In this document: in pieces, positions 8,877-19,000 of the stretch
How positions within the stretch are numbered: position 1 is the stretch's first letter
Layout of the letters: every line of letters begins with the position of its first letter
Assembly (NCBI GenBank): GCA_021774735.1
Contig: JAJFIS010000009.1
Span: 50,141-114,140 of the forward strand
Direction: 5' to 3'
From: Alphaproteobacteria bacterium
GTDB taxonomy: Bacteria; Pseudomonadota; Alphaproteobacteria; Sphingomonadales; Kordiimonadaceae
DNA: 64,000 nucleotides
Translations under genes and position numbers: made by a program
Notes under the pieces: generated by a model
Database searches by the model: none
What the model was told of the DNA's origin: nothing
The model's input: only the letters and a program-made list of their open reading frames with translations

Positions 8877-10799
8877 CTATCCAAGCGCCGTATGGCTAAG
8901 GTCATTTCTGCCAAAGACTTTCAGCACTAATTTTGTAATGCTGTCTGCATCCAGTCCAGCTTCTGCGTACATCGCAGCCGGGTCGCCGTGATCTTGGAAA
9001 TGGTCTGGCAGTTTCAATGACCGCACTTTCAAGTTACCGTCTAATAGACCGTCCGATGCCAGATTATCCAGTACATGAGCGCCGAAGCCACCGATGGAAC
9101 CTTCTTCGATGGTTATGAGAACTTCATGGCTTAGGGCCAGATCACGCAGCATCGCGACATCAAGGGGTTTGGCAAAACGAGCATCAGCAACGGTGGTGGA
9201 CAAGCCTTTAACCTCAAGCTCATCCGCAGCCTTTAAGGCTTCAGATAGTCGGGTACCAAGGGATAAAATAGCAACCTTATTGCCTCTGCGAACAATCCGG
9301 CCTTTGCCTATTTCAAGCGGTTCAGCATTTTCTGGGACATCAGCACCAGTGCCTGCACCCCGAGGGTATCTCACTGCCGATGGTTGATTGTTGATCTGTG
9401 CGCACGTTGCCACCATGCGGGCAAGTTCCGCTTCATCCGCTGCCGCCATAACCACAAAATTTGGCAAGCTTGTTAAATAGGTCAAGTCAAAGCTGCCCGC
9501 GTGGGTGGGGCCATCCGCGCCAACGAGGCCCGCTCGGTCTATGGCAAAGCGCACCGGTAAATTTTGGACCGCAACATCATGCACCACTTGATCGTAGGCC
9601 CGCTGCAAAAAGGTAGAATAAATGGTCACAAAAGGAATAAAGCCCTCAGCCGCCATGCCAGCGGCGAAAGTTACCGCATGCTGTTCGGCAATGCCCACAT
9701 CAAAAGTGCGGTCAGGAAAACGCTTTTCGAACAGATCTATTCCAGTGCCCGACGGCATCGCCGCTGTAATCGCAACAACTTTATTATTTTTCTCAGCTTC
9801 TTTGATCAGGCTTTCCGCAAAAACCTTGGTATAGCTTGGCGGACCGCCGCCTGTGGCCTTATTTTGTTCACCGGTCACCACATTAAAAGTGCTAACAGCG
9901 TGGTATTTTTCTGAATGAGGCTCTTCAAAGGGGTGGCCGCGACCTTTCTCTGTGACCACATGCACTAATATTGGTCCATCTTCAGCGTCACGCACATTTT
10001 CAAGCACGGGCAATAAATGGTCCATATTATGGCCGTCAATGGGACCAACATAATAAAAGCCTAGCTCCTCAAACAAAGTGCCGCCCATGGCTATACCCCG
10101 CGCATACTCTTCCGCCCGCCTTGCGGTATCAGCCAATGGACGCGGTAACTTTTTTATAAAGTTTTTGCCGATGTCACGCAGGGTTAAAAAGGGTTTAGAG
10201 CTTACAAGCTTTGACAGATAGGCACTTAGTGAGCCAACGGCAGGTGCGATCGACATATCATTATCATTCAAGATAACGATCAGCCGATTACCCGCTTGCT
10301 TGGCGTTATTCATCGCCTCATAGGCCATGCCCGCACTCATGGCGCCGTCACCAATTATGGCAATTGCTTTGCCCTGCTTTTCATCTATTTTATTGGCAAC
10401 CGCCATCCCAAGTGCCGCAGATATAGAGGTAGAGCTATGACCCGCGCCAAAGGGGTCATAGTCACTTTCACCGCGTTTGGTGAAGGGCGACAGGCCCCCT
10501 GCTTTGCGAATTGTCCGCATGCGGTCCCGTCTACCGGTCAAAATCTTATGAGGGTATGCTTGGTGGCCCACGTCCCAGATCAGTCGATCCTTGGGGGTAT
10601 CAAATACATAATGCAGCGCCACAGTTAATTCAATAACACCCAAACCCGCGCCAAAGTGACCGCCGGTAACCGAAACCGAGCTTATCATTTCATCGCGCAG
10701 TTCACTCGACAAGGCTTGCAAATCAGCTTTATCAAACTTGCGTAATTCAGCCGGATTGTCGGCCTTATCCAAAAGCGGTGTTACAGGGCGTATTGGCAC
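8877..10799 (-). CDS. dxs: 1-deoxy-D-xylulose-5-phosphate synthase
   Basis: Dxs condenses pyruvate with glyceraldehyde 3-phosphate, the first step of the MEP isoprenoid pathway, using thiamine diphosphate. The 640-residue length is normal. Visible features: the [20 protein letters not shown] region near residue 44, [15 protein letters not shown], the ThDP motif [17 protein letters not shown] ending in ILNDNDMSI, and the transketolase-type pyrimidine domain with [18 protein letters not shown]. It lies 80 bases after ispA, so precursor synthesis and prenyl chain elongation are encoded together. Confidence 0.98.
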   Translation of the reverse strand: MPIRPVTPLLDKADNPAELRKFDKADLQALSSELRDEMISSVSVTGGHFGAGLGVIELTVALHYVFDTPKDRLIWDVGHQAYPHKILTGRRDRMRTIRKAGGLSPFTKRGESDYDPFGAGHSSTSISAALGMAVANKIDEKQGKAIAIIGDGAMSAGMAYEAMNNAKQAGNRLIVILNDNDMSIAPAVGSLSAYLSKLVSSKPFLTLRDIGKNFIKKLPRPLADTARRAEEYARGIAMGGTLFEELGFYYVGPIDGHNMDHLLPVLENVRDAEDGPILVHVVTEKGRGHPFEEPHSEKYHAVSTFNVVTGEQNKATGGGPPSYTKVFAESLIKEAEKNNKVVAITAAMPSGTGIDLFEKRFPDRTFDVGIAEQHAVTFAAGMAAEGFIPFVTIYSTFLQRAYDQVVHDVAVQNLPVRFAIDRAGLVGADGPTHAGSFDLTYLTSLPNFVVMAAADEAELARMVATCAQINNQPSAVRYPRGAGTGADVPENAEPLEIGKGRIVRRGNKVAILSLGTRLSEALKAADELEVKGLSTTVADARFAKPLDVAMLRDLALSHEVLITIEEGSIGGFGAHVLDNLASDGLLDGNLKVRSLKLPDHFQDHGDPAAMYAEAGLDADSITKLVLKVFGRNDLSHTALG

Positions 10800-10879
10800 T
10801 TAGTAATCCTCAAAGCATATTTTAGCATGTTTACTGCCCCCCAAATAATGCTGATCGGCAATAATGGCAATATAATAGT

Positions 10880-11788
10880 CTAATTTTGACGATTAACAGC
10901 AAAATGGGCAACTGCACGCAACAAAGCGGCACGCTCGTCAAAGTCCGCTAAATGCTCAATGGCTTGGTCTGCCAAAATTTGCGCTTGCCGGGCGGCTTTT
11001 TCCACCCCCATAAGGCCCACAAGGGTTGCCTTACCCGCATCTTCATCCTTACCTGTTGCTTTTCCCACCACATCGGCATCGCCGAGAACATCAAGCAAAT
11101 CATCAGCAATTTGAAAAGCGAGCCCCAGATCATGGGCATAATATTGCAGGCTTTGTCTTACTTTAGGGCTAGCACGACCCAAAATGGCCCCTGCCTCCAC
11201 CGAAAAGCTAATCAAAGCCCCTGTTTTTAGCTGTTGCAGCCTATAAACCTCTGCCTCACATAAATTATGACCATCAGCGGTAAGATCGATCATTTGCCCG
11301 CCGACCATACCACTGTGTCCCGAAGCTTTTGCCAGTAGCGAAACCAGCTCGACCCGCACCGAAGGGTCGGCATGGGTATCACTTTCAGATAATATTTGAA
11401 AAGCTAGAGCCTGCAACGCGTCACCAGCCAAAACCGCTGTGGCTTCATCAAATTTAATATGGGCTGTGGGTTTACCGCGCCTAATATCATCATCATCCAT
11501 AGCAGGTAAATCGTCATGCATGAGGGAATAACAATGTACACATTCAATCGCAGCCGCTGTTCGCAAGGCTTGGGCTTTGCCAACGCCAAACAGCTCGGAA
11601 GCAGCTAAAACCAAAAATGGCCTTAAGCGCTTACCGCCACTGAACAAACTGTACCGCATGCATTCAACAACACGGGCTTCAGGCCCTGTTGGAATAGCAA
11701 GCATGGGGGTTAATATACGCTCTACTGCTTCTGATGTCGCGATCAGCGCAGTTTGCAAGGGAGCCGCAGATAGACTTTGGTCATTCAC
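10880..11788 (-). CDS. ispA: Farnesyl diphosphate synthase (polyprenyl synthetase family)
   Basis: IspA joins isopentenyl diphosphate to allylic diphosphates to make farnesyl diphosphate. The 302-residue protein carries the first aspartate-rich motif in HDDLPAMDDDDIRRGKPT (near residue 91) and the second in FQIADDLLDVLGD (near residue 218). GGKRLRPFLVLAASE marks the isopentenyl diphosphate binding region. It begins 4 bases after xseB and precedes dxs, the alphaproteobacterial order. Geranylgeranyl synthase is a possible alternative, but operon position and length favour ispA. Confidence 0.95.
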   Translation of the reverse strand: MNDQSLSAAPLQTALIATSEAVERILTPMLAIPTGPEARVVECMRYSLFSGGKRLRPFLVLAASELFGVGKAQALRTAAAIECVHCYSLMHDDLPAMDDDDIRRGKPTAHIKFDEATAVLAGDALQALAFQILSESDTHADPSVRVELVSLLAKASGHSGMVGGQMIDLTADGHNLCEAEVYRLQQLKTGALISFSVEAGAILGRASPKVRQSLQYYAHDLGLAFQIADDLLDVLGDADVVGKATGKDEDAGKATLVGLMGVEKAARQAQILADQAIEHLADFDERAALLRAVAHFAVNRQN

Positions 11789-11792
11789 ATAA

Positions 11793-12050
11793 TTAATCCA
11801 TGTCTAGGGGTTCGGTTCCAGATGGCGCATTATCAGTGCCAAGGGTAATTTTCTCAATCTTCGTCTGAGCATCCTTCAGCTTTTCTTCACAGTGGCGCTT
11901 CAGCTCAGTCCCCCGAGTGTATAGATTAATCGAATCTTCAAGTGCTGCATCGCCTGTTTCTAAACTGGATACGATTTTCTCTAAAGCTTGCATGGCCTCT
12001 TCAAAACTCATATCCGCGATTTGATCTGGCAATGATTCACTATCTGGCAT
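11793..12050 (-). CDS. xseB: Exodeoxyribonuclease VII small subunit
   Basis: An 85-residue acidic protein with the XseB core: MSFEEAMQALEKIVSSLETG (residues 13-32), then the ALEDSINLYTRGTELKRHC helix. XseB is the small subunit that assembles on XseA to form exonuclease VII, which degrades single-stranded DNA. It leads the xseB-ispA-dxs-tlyA-rlmD unit, directly before ispA. The tail after residue 60 is variable, as in other members. The large subunit is not in the window. Confidence 0.95.
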   Translation of the reverse strand: MPDSESLPDQIADMSFEEAMQALEKIVSSLETGDAALEDSINLYTRGTELKRHCEEKLKDAQTKIEKITLGTDNAPSGTEPLDMD

Positions 12051-12265
12051 TATGGCACACTCACTTTAATATTTTAAGGTGGCCATTAATAGAATCAATA
12101 GCCCCTTCCCTTATAAGCATCATGGACTTTCAGGGGAAGGTACAATCGCCATAGTCACCAATGCAATATGCTCTATAGTCGCTATTATAATAAGGTTAAA
12201 ACTTCCCTTGGCCTTGTGGCAAGTGGGCGCTACTATCGCGCCAATCATTCATTGAAAGTTTTATT

Positions 12266-13201
12266 GTGGCTGCCCAAATTTTAGACCCATTAGAAATTGA
12301 TATAGCACTTTCAGCCTTGAAAGCAGGAAAGCTTGTTGGGGTGCCAACCGAAACCGTTTACGGCCTAGCAGCAGATGCCTTTAATAATAACGCCGTGGCC
12401 GCGATATATGCCGCAAAAGAACGCCCTGAGTTCAACCCGTTGATATGCCATGTATCCAGCCGTGATATGGCAAATTCCATCGCTAAAATATCACCGCTTG
12501 CTGACCGGCTTATCACTGCATTTTGGCCTGGTCCTTTGACCTTAGTGATGCCTGCACGGGCAGAAAGCGGCATTAGCCCGTTGGTTAGTGCAGGGCTTTC
12601 AACACTGGCGGTACGCATGCCCAAAACAGAAGTCACTCGCAATCTCATTGAAGGGCTTGGCCGTCCAATTGCAGCACCTAGCGCTAATTTATCTGGTAAA
12701 ATAAGCCCTACATGCGTGGCTGATGTAACCCGAACAATGGCAGAGACACTGGCCTATATTATTGACGGAGGGCCATGCTCAATGGGGTTGGAAAGTACCA
12801 TCATTGCAGTTGATAATAATAGTTTGACCCTGCTGCGCCCGGGCATAATTACAAGTGATGAAATAACAGCCGTCTGCAGTGTTACCGTTAGTGTCCGAGA
12901 TGGCAGTAGCATTACGGCCCCAGGGCAAATGTCCAGCCACTATGCCCCCGACATGCCTTTGCGTCTAAACTGTACTACCCCATCACAAGACGAGTTTTAT
13001 ATTGGCTACGGGCAAAGAAAGGCAGACTATAACCTTAGTCAACATGATGACTTATGCGAAGCTGCCAGTAGGCTTTTCAGTGCACTTCACGCCGCCGATG
13101 CCAGCGGTAAGGCAATAGCGGTTGCCCCCGTGCCAAAATCTGGTATTGGGCTAGCCATTAATGACCGGCTCGCCCGTGCTGCCGCCCCAAGGGAACTATG
13201 A
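12266..13201 (+). CDS. tsaC: L-threonylcarbamoyladenylate synthase (Sua5 type)
   Basis: This enzyme makes threonylcarbamoyl-AMP from threonine, bicarbonate and ATP for the t6A37 modification of ANN-decoding tRNAs. The YrdC domain spans roughly residues 8-200 (GKLVGVPTETVYGLAADAF; KERPEFNPLICHV; PGPLTLVMPA; RPIAAPSANLSGKISPT), and a C-terminal Sua5 domain follows (APGQMSSHYAPDMPL near 220), so it is the long two-domain form of 311 residues. The start is GTG at 12266, preceded by GAAAG about 7 bases away. Its stop overlaps the next gene by ATGA. Confidence 0.94.
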   Translation: MAAQILDPLEIDIALSALKAGKLVGVPTETVYGLAADAFNNNAVAAIYAAKERPEFNPLICHVSSRDMANSIAKISPLADRLITAFWPGPLTLVMPARAESGISPLVSAGLSTLAVRMPKTEVTRNLIEGLGRPIAAPSANLSGKISPTCVADVTRTMAETLAYIIDGGPCSMGLESTIIAVDNNSLTLLRPGIITSDEITAVCSVTVSVRDGSSITAPGQMSSHYAPDMPLRLNCTTPSQDEFYIGYGQRKADYNLSQHDDLCEAASRLFSALHAADASGKAIAVAPVPKSGIGLAINDRLARAAAPREL

Positions 13202-14619
13202 CCATGGCATTCAATAAAACCATTGAGCAAATCAAGGCCGCCATTAGCCCAAAAAGCTGGACTGAGGACGAAAATACTATTACCCCACATTTGGTTGACC
13301 GACGCGGCAAGCTGCAAGGACGTGCCCCCTTTATGGCTATGCCAAATAGCAGTCTTGAAGCCCAAAAAATCATTCAAATATGCGCTGAAAATGAAACGGC
13401 TTTCGCCCCACAAGGCGGAAACACAGGCTTGGTTGGCGGCAGCACTGCCGGATTAAACACAGATGAAATATTGATTTCCATGAAGCGTATGAATGCTATT
13501 GCAGAAGTGGATGCTGCAGGTTTTACGCTTACCGCTGAAGCCGGTGCCATTTTAGCCACGGTCCAAGATGCTGCCCAAAGTCATGACCGGCTTTTTCCTC
13601 TGTCGCTCGCTTCACAAGGCAGCTGCACCGTGGGCGGCATCATAAGCACTAATGCGGGCGGTATTCATGTGATGCGCTACGGCACAACACGCCATCTGGT
13701 ATTAGGGCTTGAAGCTGTCATGCCTAATGGGCAGCTCTGGAACGGCCTTAGCCCTTTGGTGAAAGACAATACTGGCTATGACTTGAAAAGCCTGCTTGTG
13801 GGTGCTGAAGGCACCCTTGGGCTGGTAACCAAGGCAACCTTAAAACTGTTCCCCCGCCCGAAAGCTATGGTCACGGCTTGGCTTTGCGCCAAAAGCATTC
13901 ACCATGTCATGGACTGCTTTTCTGCCGCCAGAGAAAGCCTCGGCGGGGCCATAAATGCTTATGAAATCATGACCGATACTGGCCTTAGCTTTGCCGTAAA
14001 CCACATGCCGCAATGTCGTGCGCCCCTGTCAGGGAACTATCCGTGGCATATTTTACTTGAAGTTTCTGGCGACAGTGACAGCCGCATCATGAACCAACTA
14101 GAGATACTTTTCTCCGACTTGCTAGAAAGAGACATCATTCAAGACGGCACCATTGCCCAAAGTGGAAAAGCATCCGCTGATTTATGGTCACTGCGTGAAG
14201 CGCTATCCGAAGCACAAATAAGCGAAGGGGTTAGCGTTAAGCACGATATATCCTTGCCCGTTGGCAAGCTCGCTGATTTTGTCCATACCGTCTTGCCGGA
14301 GCTGAATAAGAAATTTCCGGGCATTCGGCCTGTGCCCTTTGGCCATGCAGGGGACGGCAATTTGCACTTTAATTTATCCCAACCCAAGGCTGGAGACAAA
14401 AAAGCGTTTCTTAAAGCTGCCCCATTGCTTAGCGCTTATATTTATGAAATGGTTAACAAATATGGCGGGTCATTTTCTGCCGAACATGGTATTGGCACTA
14501 TCAAGAAAAGTGAATTGGTCAGCTATAAGGACAAGGCCGCACTTGCCGCCATGAGGGCCATCAAAAAGGCCCTAGACCCAGAGAATATTAGCAATCCGGG
14601 ACGCGTATTAGATATTTGA
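13198..14619 (+). CDS. FAD-linked D-2-hydroxyacid dehydrogenase (D-2-hydroxyglutarate/D-lactate type)
   Basis: A 473-residue flavoprotein of the VAO/FAD_binding_4 family. The FAD domain has FAPQGGNTGLVGGSTAGL (near residue 63) and GSCTVGGIISTNAGGIHVMRYG (two glycine-rich FAD contacts, residues 141-162); the C-terminal substrate-domain signatures are PVPFGHAGDGNLHFN and SFSAEHGIGTIKK. Such enzymes oxidise D-2-hydroxyglutarate or D-lactate, passing electrons to a quinone or electron-transfer flavoprotein. Substrate cannot be chosen from sequence alone. Its ATG overlaps the sua5 stop, suggesting coupled translation though the functions are unrelated. Confidence 0.88.
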   Translation: MTMAFNKTIEQIKAAISPKSWTEDENTITPHLVDRRGKLQGRAPFMAMPNSSLEAQKIIQICAENETAFAPQGGNTGLVGGSTAGLNTDEILISMKRMNAIAEVDAAGFTLTAEAGAILATVQDAAQSHDRLFPLSLASQGSCTVGGIISTNAGGIHVMRYGTTRHLVLGLEAVMPNGQLWNGLSPLVKDNTGYDLKSLLVGAEGTLGLVTKATLKLFPRPKAMVTAWLCAKSIHHVMDCFSAARESLGGAINAYEIMTDTGLSFAVNHMPQCRAPLSGNYPWHILLEVSGDSDSRIMNQLEILFSDLLERDIIQDGTIAQSGKASADLWSLREALSEAQISEGVSVKHDISLPVGKLADFVHTVLPELNKKFPGIRPVPFGHAGDGNLHFNLSQPKAGDKKAFLKAAPLLSAYIYEMVNKYGGSFSAEHGIGTIKKSELVSYKDKAALAAMRAIKKALDPENISNPGRVLDI

Positions 14620-14640
14620 CTTCCGAACAGGGAAAAGACA

Positions 14641-16158
14641 ATGACAAAAAATGTAAGATATATTCTGATCGGCATGGCCGCTTTGGCCGTTATACAAATT
14701 GGTGGTGGTTATTTCGCGGGCGTAAAAACCGAACGAGCCTTGCATATGTTCGCGGAAAAATCTGCTGAAAATGCGGCTGATAACAATGGAGCAAAAATTG
14801 AGATACGCGCCTATGACCGGGGTATATTCTCCTCCAATACTACAATCGCAGTAATTTTACCGCCAAATTTCTCTACTCTATCAGATGAGGTTGCGACGGG
14901 CCTTGGCTTAAACCGAGAGGATGGCAAAGCTCCTGAATTAATCATTGACCAGAAAATAACCCACGGGCCTCTAATTTTCGCCGGTGGGCTCTCCATCGCT
15001 GCAGCGCGAATGTTGGGTGATGCAGCGCTGGACACGGATAAAATTTATCATGCTATCGCAAGTGGAGAAGCGGAAAAAAGTGCAGAAGACTTAGCGCGCA
15101 TCAAAGGCTTGCTCGGCCAAATTGGTAAAATTGCAAAAATTTCCTTCCGAAGTGACTTTACTTTCTCAGGCCAAATAGAGGTGAAACTTGACATGCCGAG
15201 CGGCATTATAAGGCTGAAGCCTGAAAATGGTGTTCCATCAAAAACCTTAATTAATATCCATCCAATTCATGCAGATATAAATTTAAAACCAAAGCTTAAT
15301 GCCCGCTCCTTTAACATTTCATGGAAAGGGTTTTTCCTTGAGAATGAAACGCTTGCTCTTTCCATGACCGGTATCCAGGCCAATGCCGAAATGGTAAAAG
15401 GCCCCTATAATATTTGGTATTCTGATGTCAGTGTCCTTATGGATGGCTTCAATATGAAAAGACCAAATGGTCTGGTCTCCATTACACCACTGAACTTACG
15501 CGCTGGTATTTCCACCCCTGATAATGGGAAAACATTAGCCTATTCAACACGTTATGATCTCGGAAATATAACCGCCATAACCCCTAAATTTAAGTTCGAG
15601 TTTGATGCCCTAAAGCTGAATGTTAATCTTACAGATCTTGATTTAAACAGCATGGCTAAAATACAGTCTACTCAAGGGCAGCTTCAAGATCGGGAAAATG
15701 CGGTCATTTTCCTTCAAGCTTTTCCGACATTGATCAATCATGGTCTCATGCTTGACAATCTCCATCTTGCACTGACCCACCAAGGCCATAATGGCGCAAT
15801 CGACCTTCAGCTTACCCTGCCCCCCAATGAAATGAAGCTGTCCCGAACCTTTGCCACAAACTTTACTAAGCTTGTAACTGGGACAGGCACCATCAAAATG
15901 GATGAAGAGTTTGTAAAGAATTTCGGCAGGAGCATTCTAGCCCTACAAAAGGGACTAAATGTTGAAGGTGATGATATGAGCGCCATCGATGCCCAACTTA
16001 AAAAAGTGGCCGCCCAAATGGTGATGGTTGAACTGACTAGTTTAAATGAGGGTATTTACACTTCTAACATTACCCTAAATCAGGATGTACTTTCCGTGAA
16101 TGACAAGCCGGTCGGTAGTTTTAGTAAAGTGCTCGGCATTCCGGTTCCGCAAGAATAA
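14641..16158 (+). CDS. DUF945 (YdgA-like) family protein
   Basis: A 505-residue protein with one N-terminal hydrophobic segment (residues 7-26) and a large region rich in beta-type residues predicted outside the cytoplasm. Features typical of DUF945/YdgA are the segment after the anchor (YFAGVKTERALHMFAEKSAE), the IEIRAYDRGIFSSNTTIAV stretch at about 59-77, and repeated statements of the sheet-forming kind through the middle. The function of the family is unknown; an envelope role is likely from topology. It starts 21 bases after the FAD enzyme with a GGGAAAAG ribosome-binding region. Confidence 0.75.
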   Translation: MTKNVRYILIGMAALAVIQIGGGYFAGVKTERALHMFAEKSAENAADNNGAKIEIRAYDRGIFSSNTTIAVILPPNFSTLSDEVATGLGLNREDGKAPELIIDQKITHGPLIFAGGLSIAAARMLGDAALDTDKIYHAIASGEAEKSAEDLARIKGLLGQIGKIAKISFRSDFTFSGQIEVKLDMPSGIIRLKPENGVPSKTLINIHPIHADINLKPKLNARSFNISWKGFFLENETLALSMTGIQANAEMVKGPYNIWYSDVSVLMDGFNMKRPNGLVSITPLNLRAGISTPDNGKTLAYSTRYDLGNITAITPKFKFEFDALKLNVNLTDLDLNSMAKIQSTQGQLQDRENAVIFLQAFPTLINHGLMLDNLHLALTHQGHNGAIDLQLTLPPNEMKLSRTFATNFTKLVTGTGTIKMDEEFVKNFGRSILALQKGLNVEGDDMSAIDAQLKKVAAQMVMVELTSLNEGIYTSNITLNQDVLSVNDKPVGSFSKVLGIPVPQE

Positions 16159-16217
16159 ACAAATTATATAATGATCAATTTAACGCTGCTAAGTAACAGT
16201 GAATTTGAAAGGTCCAA

Positions 16218-18092
16218 ATGATGAAAAGCCCTATAAAAGCAGCCTTGCTAGCCAGTGTTGCTTCTGTATTTTTACTGGCAAGTTGCGGTGAAGCTCCTAA
16301 AAGTGAAGCACCAGATAGTGCGGCCAGTGAACAGCTTGCTCCTAAGTCGATCGATCAACTGATTTCTGATCATACAGCAATATTCCTGCAACAAAAACCC
16401 GTGCTTGCAAGCTTCTTTGGTGCACCAGTAGAAGCGGTTGGTGCGCCCTATAGCCACTTACTGCCTGACCATAGTGCCGCTGGCCTTAAAGCCACTAGAA
16501 ATGCCGCAAGAGACGCTGTGAAGGCCTTTGATGCCGCCGCAGCATCGCTCACCGATGAAGGTGCAAAGCAAAATGCTCGAATAGTGTCTAATATTATGCA
16601 GTATTTTGCCGGTGTTGATGGCATTAATTATGGCTATATGGATACATATTTCGGCCATATGCCCTATGTCGTGAACCAAATCAGTGGGCCTGTGTTGGAC
16701 ATACCAAAAACCATGGCCTTCCAAATGCCGATCAAATCTGAAGCCGATGCAAACGCGTTCATTAGCCGTCTTGAAGCCTTTCCGGCACTTCTTCAGGGCA
16801 TAAGTTCAAAGATGTTGTTGGACGCAGAAAATGGCGCTACCCCACCGAAAATATTGGTAACTAGGGCCCTGAATTATCTTGATAATTTCACGCAGGCTGA
16901 AGTGCGTGATCATTTCGTCATCAACTCCTTCCTTGGAAAACTTGGTGATATTGAGGGACTGTCTGAGGAGGCACGGGCTGCCATTGAAGCGCGCGCCATA
17001 CAAGCCGCTGAGGCACATATGTATAGAGCATACCGTTCTCTAGCCGAAGATATGCGGCCCCTGCTTGACAAAGCTGGCGAAGATGCGGGCCTATGGGCCC
17101 AACCAAACGGGGAAGCTTATTATAGCCAACTTGTAAAATTTTTTGGTGATACTGACCTAAATCCTGATGAAATTCACGCTATTGGCCTCGCCGAAGTTGA
17201 CCGCATCAGCGCTGAAATGGATGCGCTTTTAAAAGCTAGTGGCCGCAGTGAAGGCAGTGTCGGTAAACGCATGGCTATGCTGGCTGAAGACCCACAATTT
17301 TTATACGCAGACAGTGACGAAGGTCGCGCGAAATTACTGAATGACCTTAATGGCCTAATCGCTGATGTTTATGCTGGGGTTGGGCCTTACTTTTCTACCA
17401 TCCCTCCTCAAAAAGTGGAAGTGCGACGCATTCCTGTCGCCACCCAAGACGGCGAAGCAGGTGGTTTTTACACAAATCCATCACTAGACGGTAAAACACC
17501 CGGTATTTACTGGATAAATCTGCGGGACATGAAGGCCGTACCAAGCTTTACCCTGAATACGCTGACCTACCATGAAGCGGTGCCGGGCCATCATTTTCAA
17601 ATCGCTTTGAATATGGACTTAAAAGGCTTGCCCCTGCTGCGCTTAATCTCAAGTTCAAATGCTTATGTAGAAGGTTGGGCGCTTTACAGTGAAAACCTGG
17701 CGCAAGAAATGGGCATGTATGACGGTGACCCATATGGCAATCTTGGCCGACTACAGGATGAGATATTCCGCGCTGTTCGCTTGGTTGTTGATACTGGCAT
17801 GCACCATAAACGCTGGTCCCGCGAGCAGGCCATTGAATATATGGCTTCTATAACAGGTAAAGAATTGAGCGAAGTTACGCCCGAAATTGAACGCTATATG
17901 GCGTGGCCCGGCCAAGCCCTTGGTTATAAGCTCGGCATGTTAAAAATTCAGTCGATGCGGCAAAAAGCGGAAAAAGCCCTCGGTGATAAATTTGACCTGC
18001 GGGGTTTTCATGATGTGATTTTACTATCCGGGTCTATGCCGATGAAACTAATCGAAACCAATGTGGACAAGTGGGTAAATAGCATCAGTTAA
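16218..18092 (+). CDS. DUF885 family zinc metallopeptidase-like lipoprotein
   Basis: A 624-residue protein with a lipoprotein signal peptide: a hydrophobic stretch ending in the lipobox LLASC (Cys23), so the mature protein should be anchored to a membrane facing the periplasm. The DUF885 hallmark HEAVPGHHFQ near residue 453 supplies the HExxxxxHH-type metal ligands, and a downstream EGWALYSENLAQEMG helix carries the third ligand candidate. The family is regarded as metallopeptidases, but substrates are mostly unknown. It follows the DUF945 gene by 59 bases and may be its operon partner. Confidence 0.88.
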   Translation: MMKSPIKAALLASVASVFLLASCGEAPKSEAPDSAASEQLAPKSIDQLISDHTAIFLQQKPVLASFFGAPVEAVGAPYSHLLPDHSAAGLKATRNAARDAVKAFDAAAASLTDEGAKQNARIVSNIMQYFAGVDGINYGYMDTYFGHMPYVVNQISGPVLDIPKTMAFQMPIKSEADANAFISRLEAFPALLQGISSKMLLDAENGATPPKILVTRALNYLDNFTQAEVRDHFVINSFLGKLGDIEGLSEEARAAIEARAIQAAEAHMYRAYRSLAEDMRPLLDKAGEDAGLWAQPNGEAYYSQLVKFFGDTDLNPDEIHAIGLAEVDRISAEMDALLKASGRSEGSVGKRMAMLAEDPQFLYADSDEGRAKLLNDLNGLIADVYAGVGPYFSTIPPQKVEVRRIPVATQDGEAGGFYTNPSLDGKTPGIYWINLRDMKAVPSFTLNTLTYHEAVPGHHFQIALNMDLKGLPLLRLISSSNAYVEGWALYSENLAQEMGMYDGDPYGNLGRLQDEIFRAVRLVVDTGMHHKRWSREQAIEYMASITGKELSEVTPEIERYMAWPGQALGYKLGMLKIQSMRQKAEKALGDKFDLRGFHDVILLSGSMPMKLIETNVDKWVNSIS

Positions 18093-18112
18093 CTAACTGA
18101 CATTAATCATTT

Positions 18113-18730
18113 TTATGCGGGTGGATTAATACCAATCTTACCCGTATAAACGGCCTGTATTTTGGCCATATCCGCTTCCATATCACCGGTCGGGTAAAAC
18201 AGGCCATGAAAACCAACTTCTTTTTTGCTAGCATCCAAAAAAGCAATTAAAATGGGCACACCTGCGGCCACTGCTATGCGATAAAAACCAGTTTTCCATT
18301 TACCGTCACCGCCACGAGTTCCCTCTGGCGCAATCGCCATAATAACCTTTTCCTTACTGCACATAATTTTTACCGCAGTCTTTAACATCCCAGATGCCTG
18401 CGCGGTTTCCCGCTCTACAGGCAGGCCACCTAGCAGGCGAAACAGCCACCCCATTGGTGGTTTAAAAAGTGTATGCTTTCCCAAAAATCGTATACGCATT
18501 CTGAAAATACCCGCAAGGGCCATAAAAAGGGGAAAATCCCAATTGCTGGTGTGGGGTGCGGCTATTGCCATCATGCGCTTTTCATCAGGCAAGACACCTA
18601 CAATCTTCCATCCTGTCATCTTAATATACAGCCAAGAAATGCCGTAGAATAAAGACCTTAAAATTGGTATATCAATGATATGGGTCTCGTCCTGCTTTTG
18701 AACTGTTACTTTTGCGTTATTCATACTCAC
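18113..18730 (-). CDS. 1-acyl-sn-glycerol-3-phosphate acyltransferase family (PlsC-like)
   Basis: A 205-residue acyltransferase. The catalytic H-x4-D motif is HTSNWD (about residues 55-60 in AAPHTSNWDFPLF), with the acceptor-phosphate motif APEGTRGG near residue 134 and the FLGKHTLFKPPMGWLF segment between. PlsC-type proteins acylate lysophosphatidic acid at the inner membrane; short versions such as this also acylate other lipids. Convergent with the DUF885 gene, 20 bases apart, and with no obvious partner. Confidence 0.88.
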   Translation of the reverse strand: MSMNNAKVTVQKQDETHIIDIPILRSLFYGISWLYIKMTGWKIVGVLPDEKRMMAIAAPHTSNWDFPLFMALAGIFRMRIRFLGKHTLFKPPMGWLFRLLGGLPVERETAQASGMLKTAVKIMCSKEKVIMAIAPEGTRGGDGKWKTGFYRIAVAAGVPILIAFLDASKKEVGFHGLFYPTGDMEADMAKIQAVYTGKIGINPPA

Positions 18731-18809
18731 TAATTTACCTACGCCTTTCTGGATACTGTCAAGAAAACCCCAAGGGCTTACTTGTACCTGAAAATTATGA
18801 TAATCACAT

Positions 18810-18845
18810 AAAAAAAACCGGTAGCTTGGAAGTCCAAACTACCGG
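18810..18845 (-). terminator. Rho-independent terminator of the small RNA
   Basis: On the - strand, CCGGTAG pairs with CTACCGG and inside it TTGGA pairs with TCCAA, leaving a very short loop and one C-A mismatch; eight U residues follow (A-run at 18810-18817 on the + strand). It is one of the strongest terminators in the window and would also end read-through from fnrL. Confidence 0.85.
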
Positions 18846-18965
18846 CTAATAGATAACGACCCGCCACTCAGGCAAACGGCGGGCCGTCTTACTCAAAACA
18901 CTAGACCTCAAGACCTCAGGCAAGAATCTTTAGGTCACAATCATTACTTTGCAGAGAGCATGCCA
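18810..18965 (-). ncRNA. Candidate small RNA with Rho-independent terminator
   Basis: Read on the - strand, a promoter (18972-19000) is followed by about 155 transcribed bases that end in a strong terminator. The body has a tandem 8-base repeat (UGAGGUCU twice, 18903-18918), a 10-pair hairpin with one G-U pair (arms 18856-18865 and 18878-18887) and the terminal hairpin (18818-18845). No open frame longer than a few codons begins in it. It does not match tmRNA, RNase P or SRP RNA signatures that I know; 6S RNA has similar length but should have paired ends. The start point is inferred. Confidence 0.5.
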
Positions 18966-18971
18966 AATAAT

Positions 18972-19000
18972 ATTATATATAAAAATCAATGAGTTAAGAA
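18972..19000 (-). promoter_or_regulatory. Predicted sigma70 promoter of the small RNA
   Basis: On the - strand a perfect TATAAT -10 box (18977-18972) lies 17 bases after TTCTTA (19000-18995), a weak -35 box. A perfect inverted repeat, TTTTGAT-N8-ATCAAAA (19004-19025), sits just upstream, a position suited to an activator, which would fit the weak -35. Start expected near 18965. Confidence 0.5.

Noticed and set aside
18810..18965. Small RNA as 6S RNA or tmRNA
   Set aside because: Length is near that of 6S RNA but the ends do not pair into one long rod, and there is no tRNA-like acceptor or tag frame for tmRNA.
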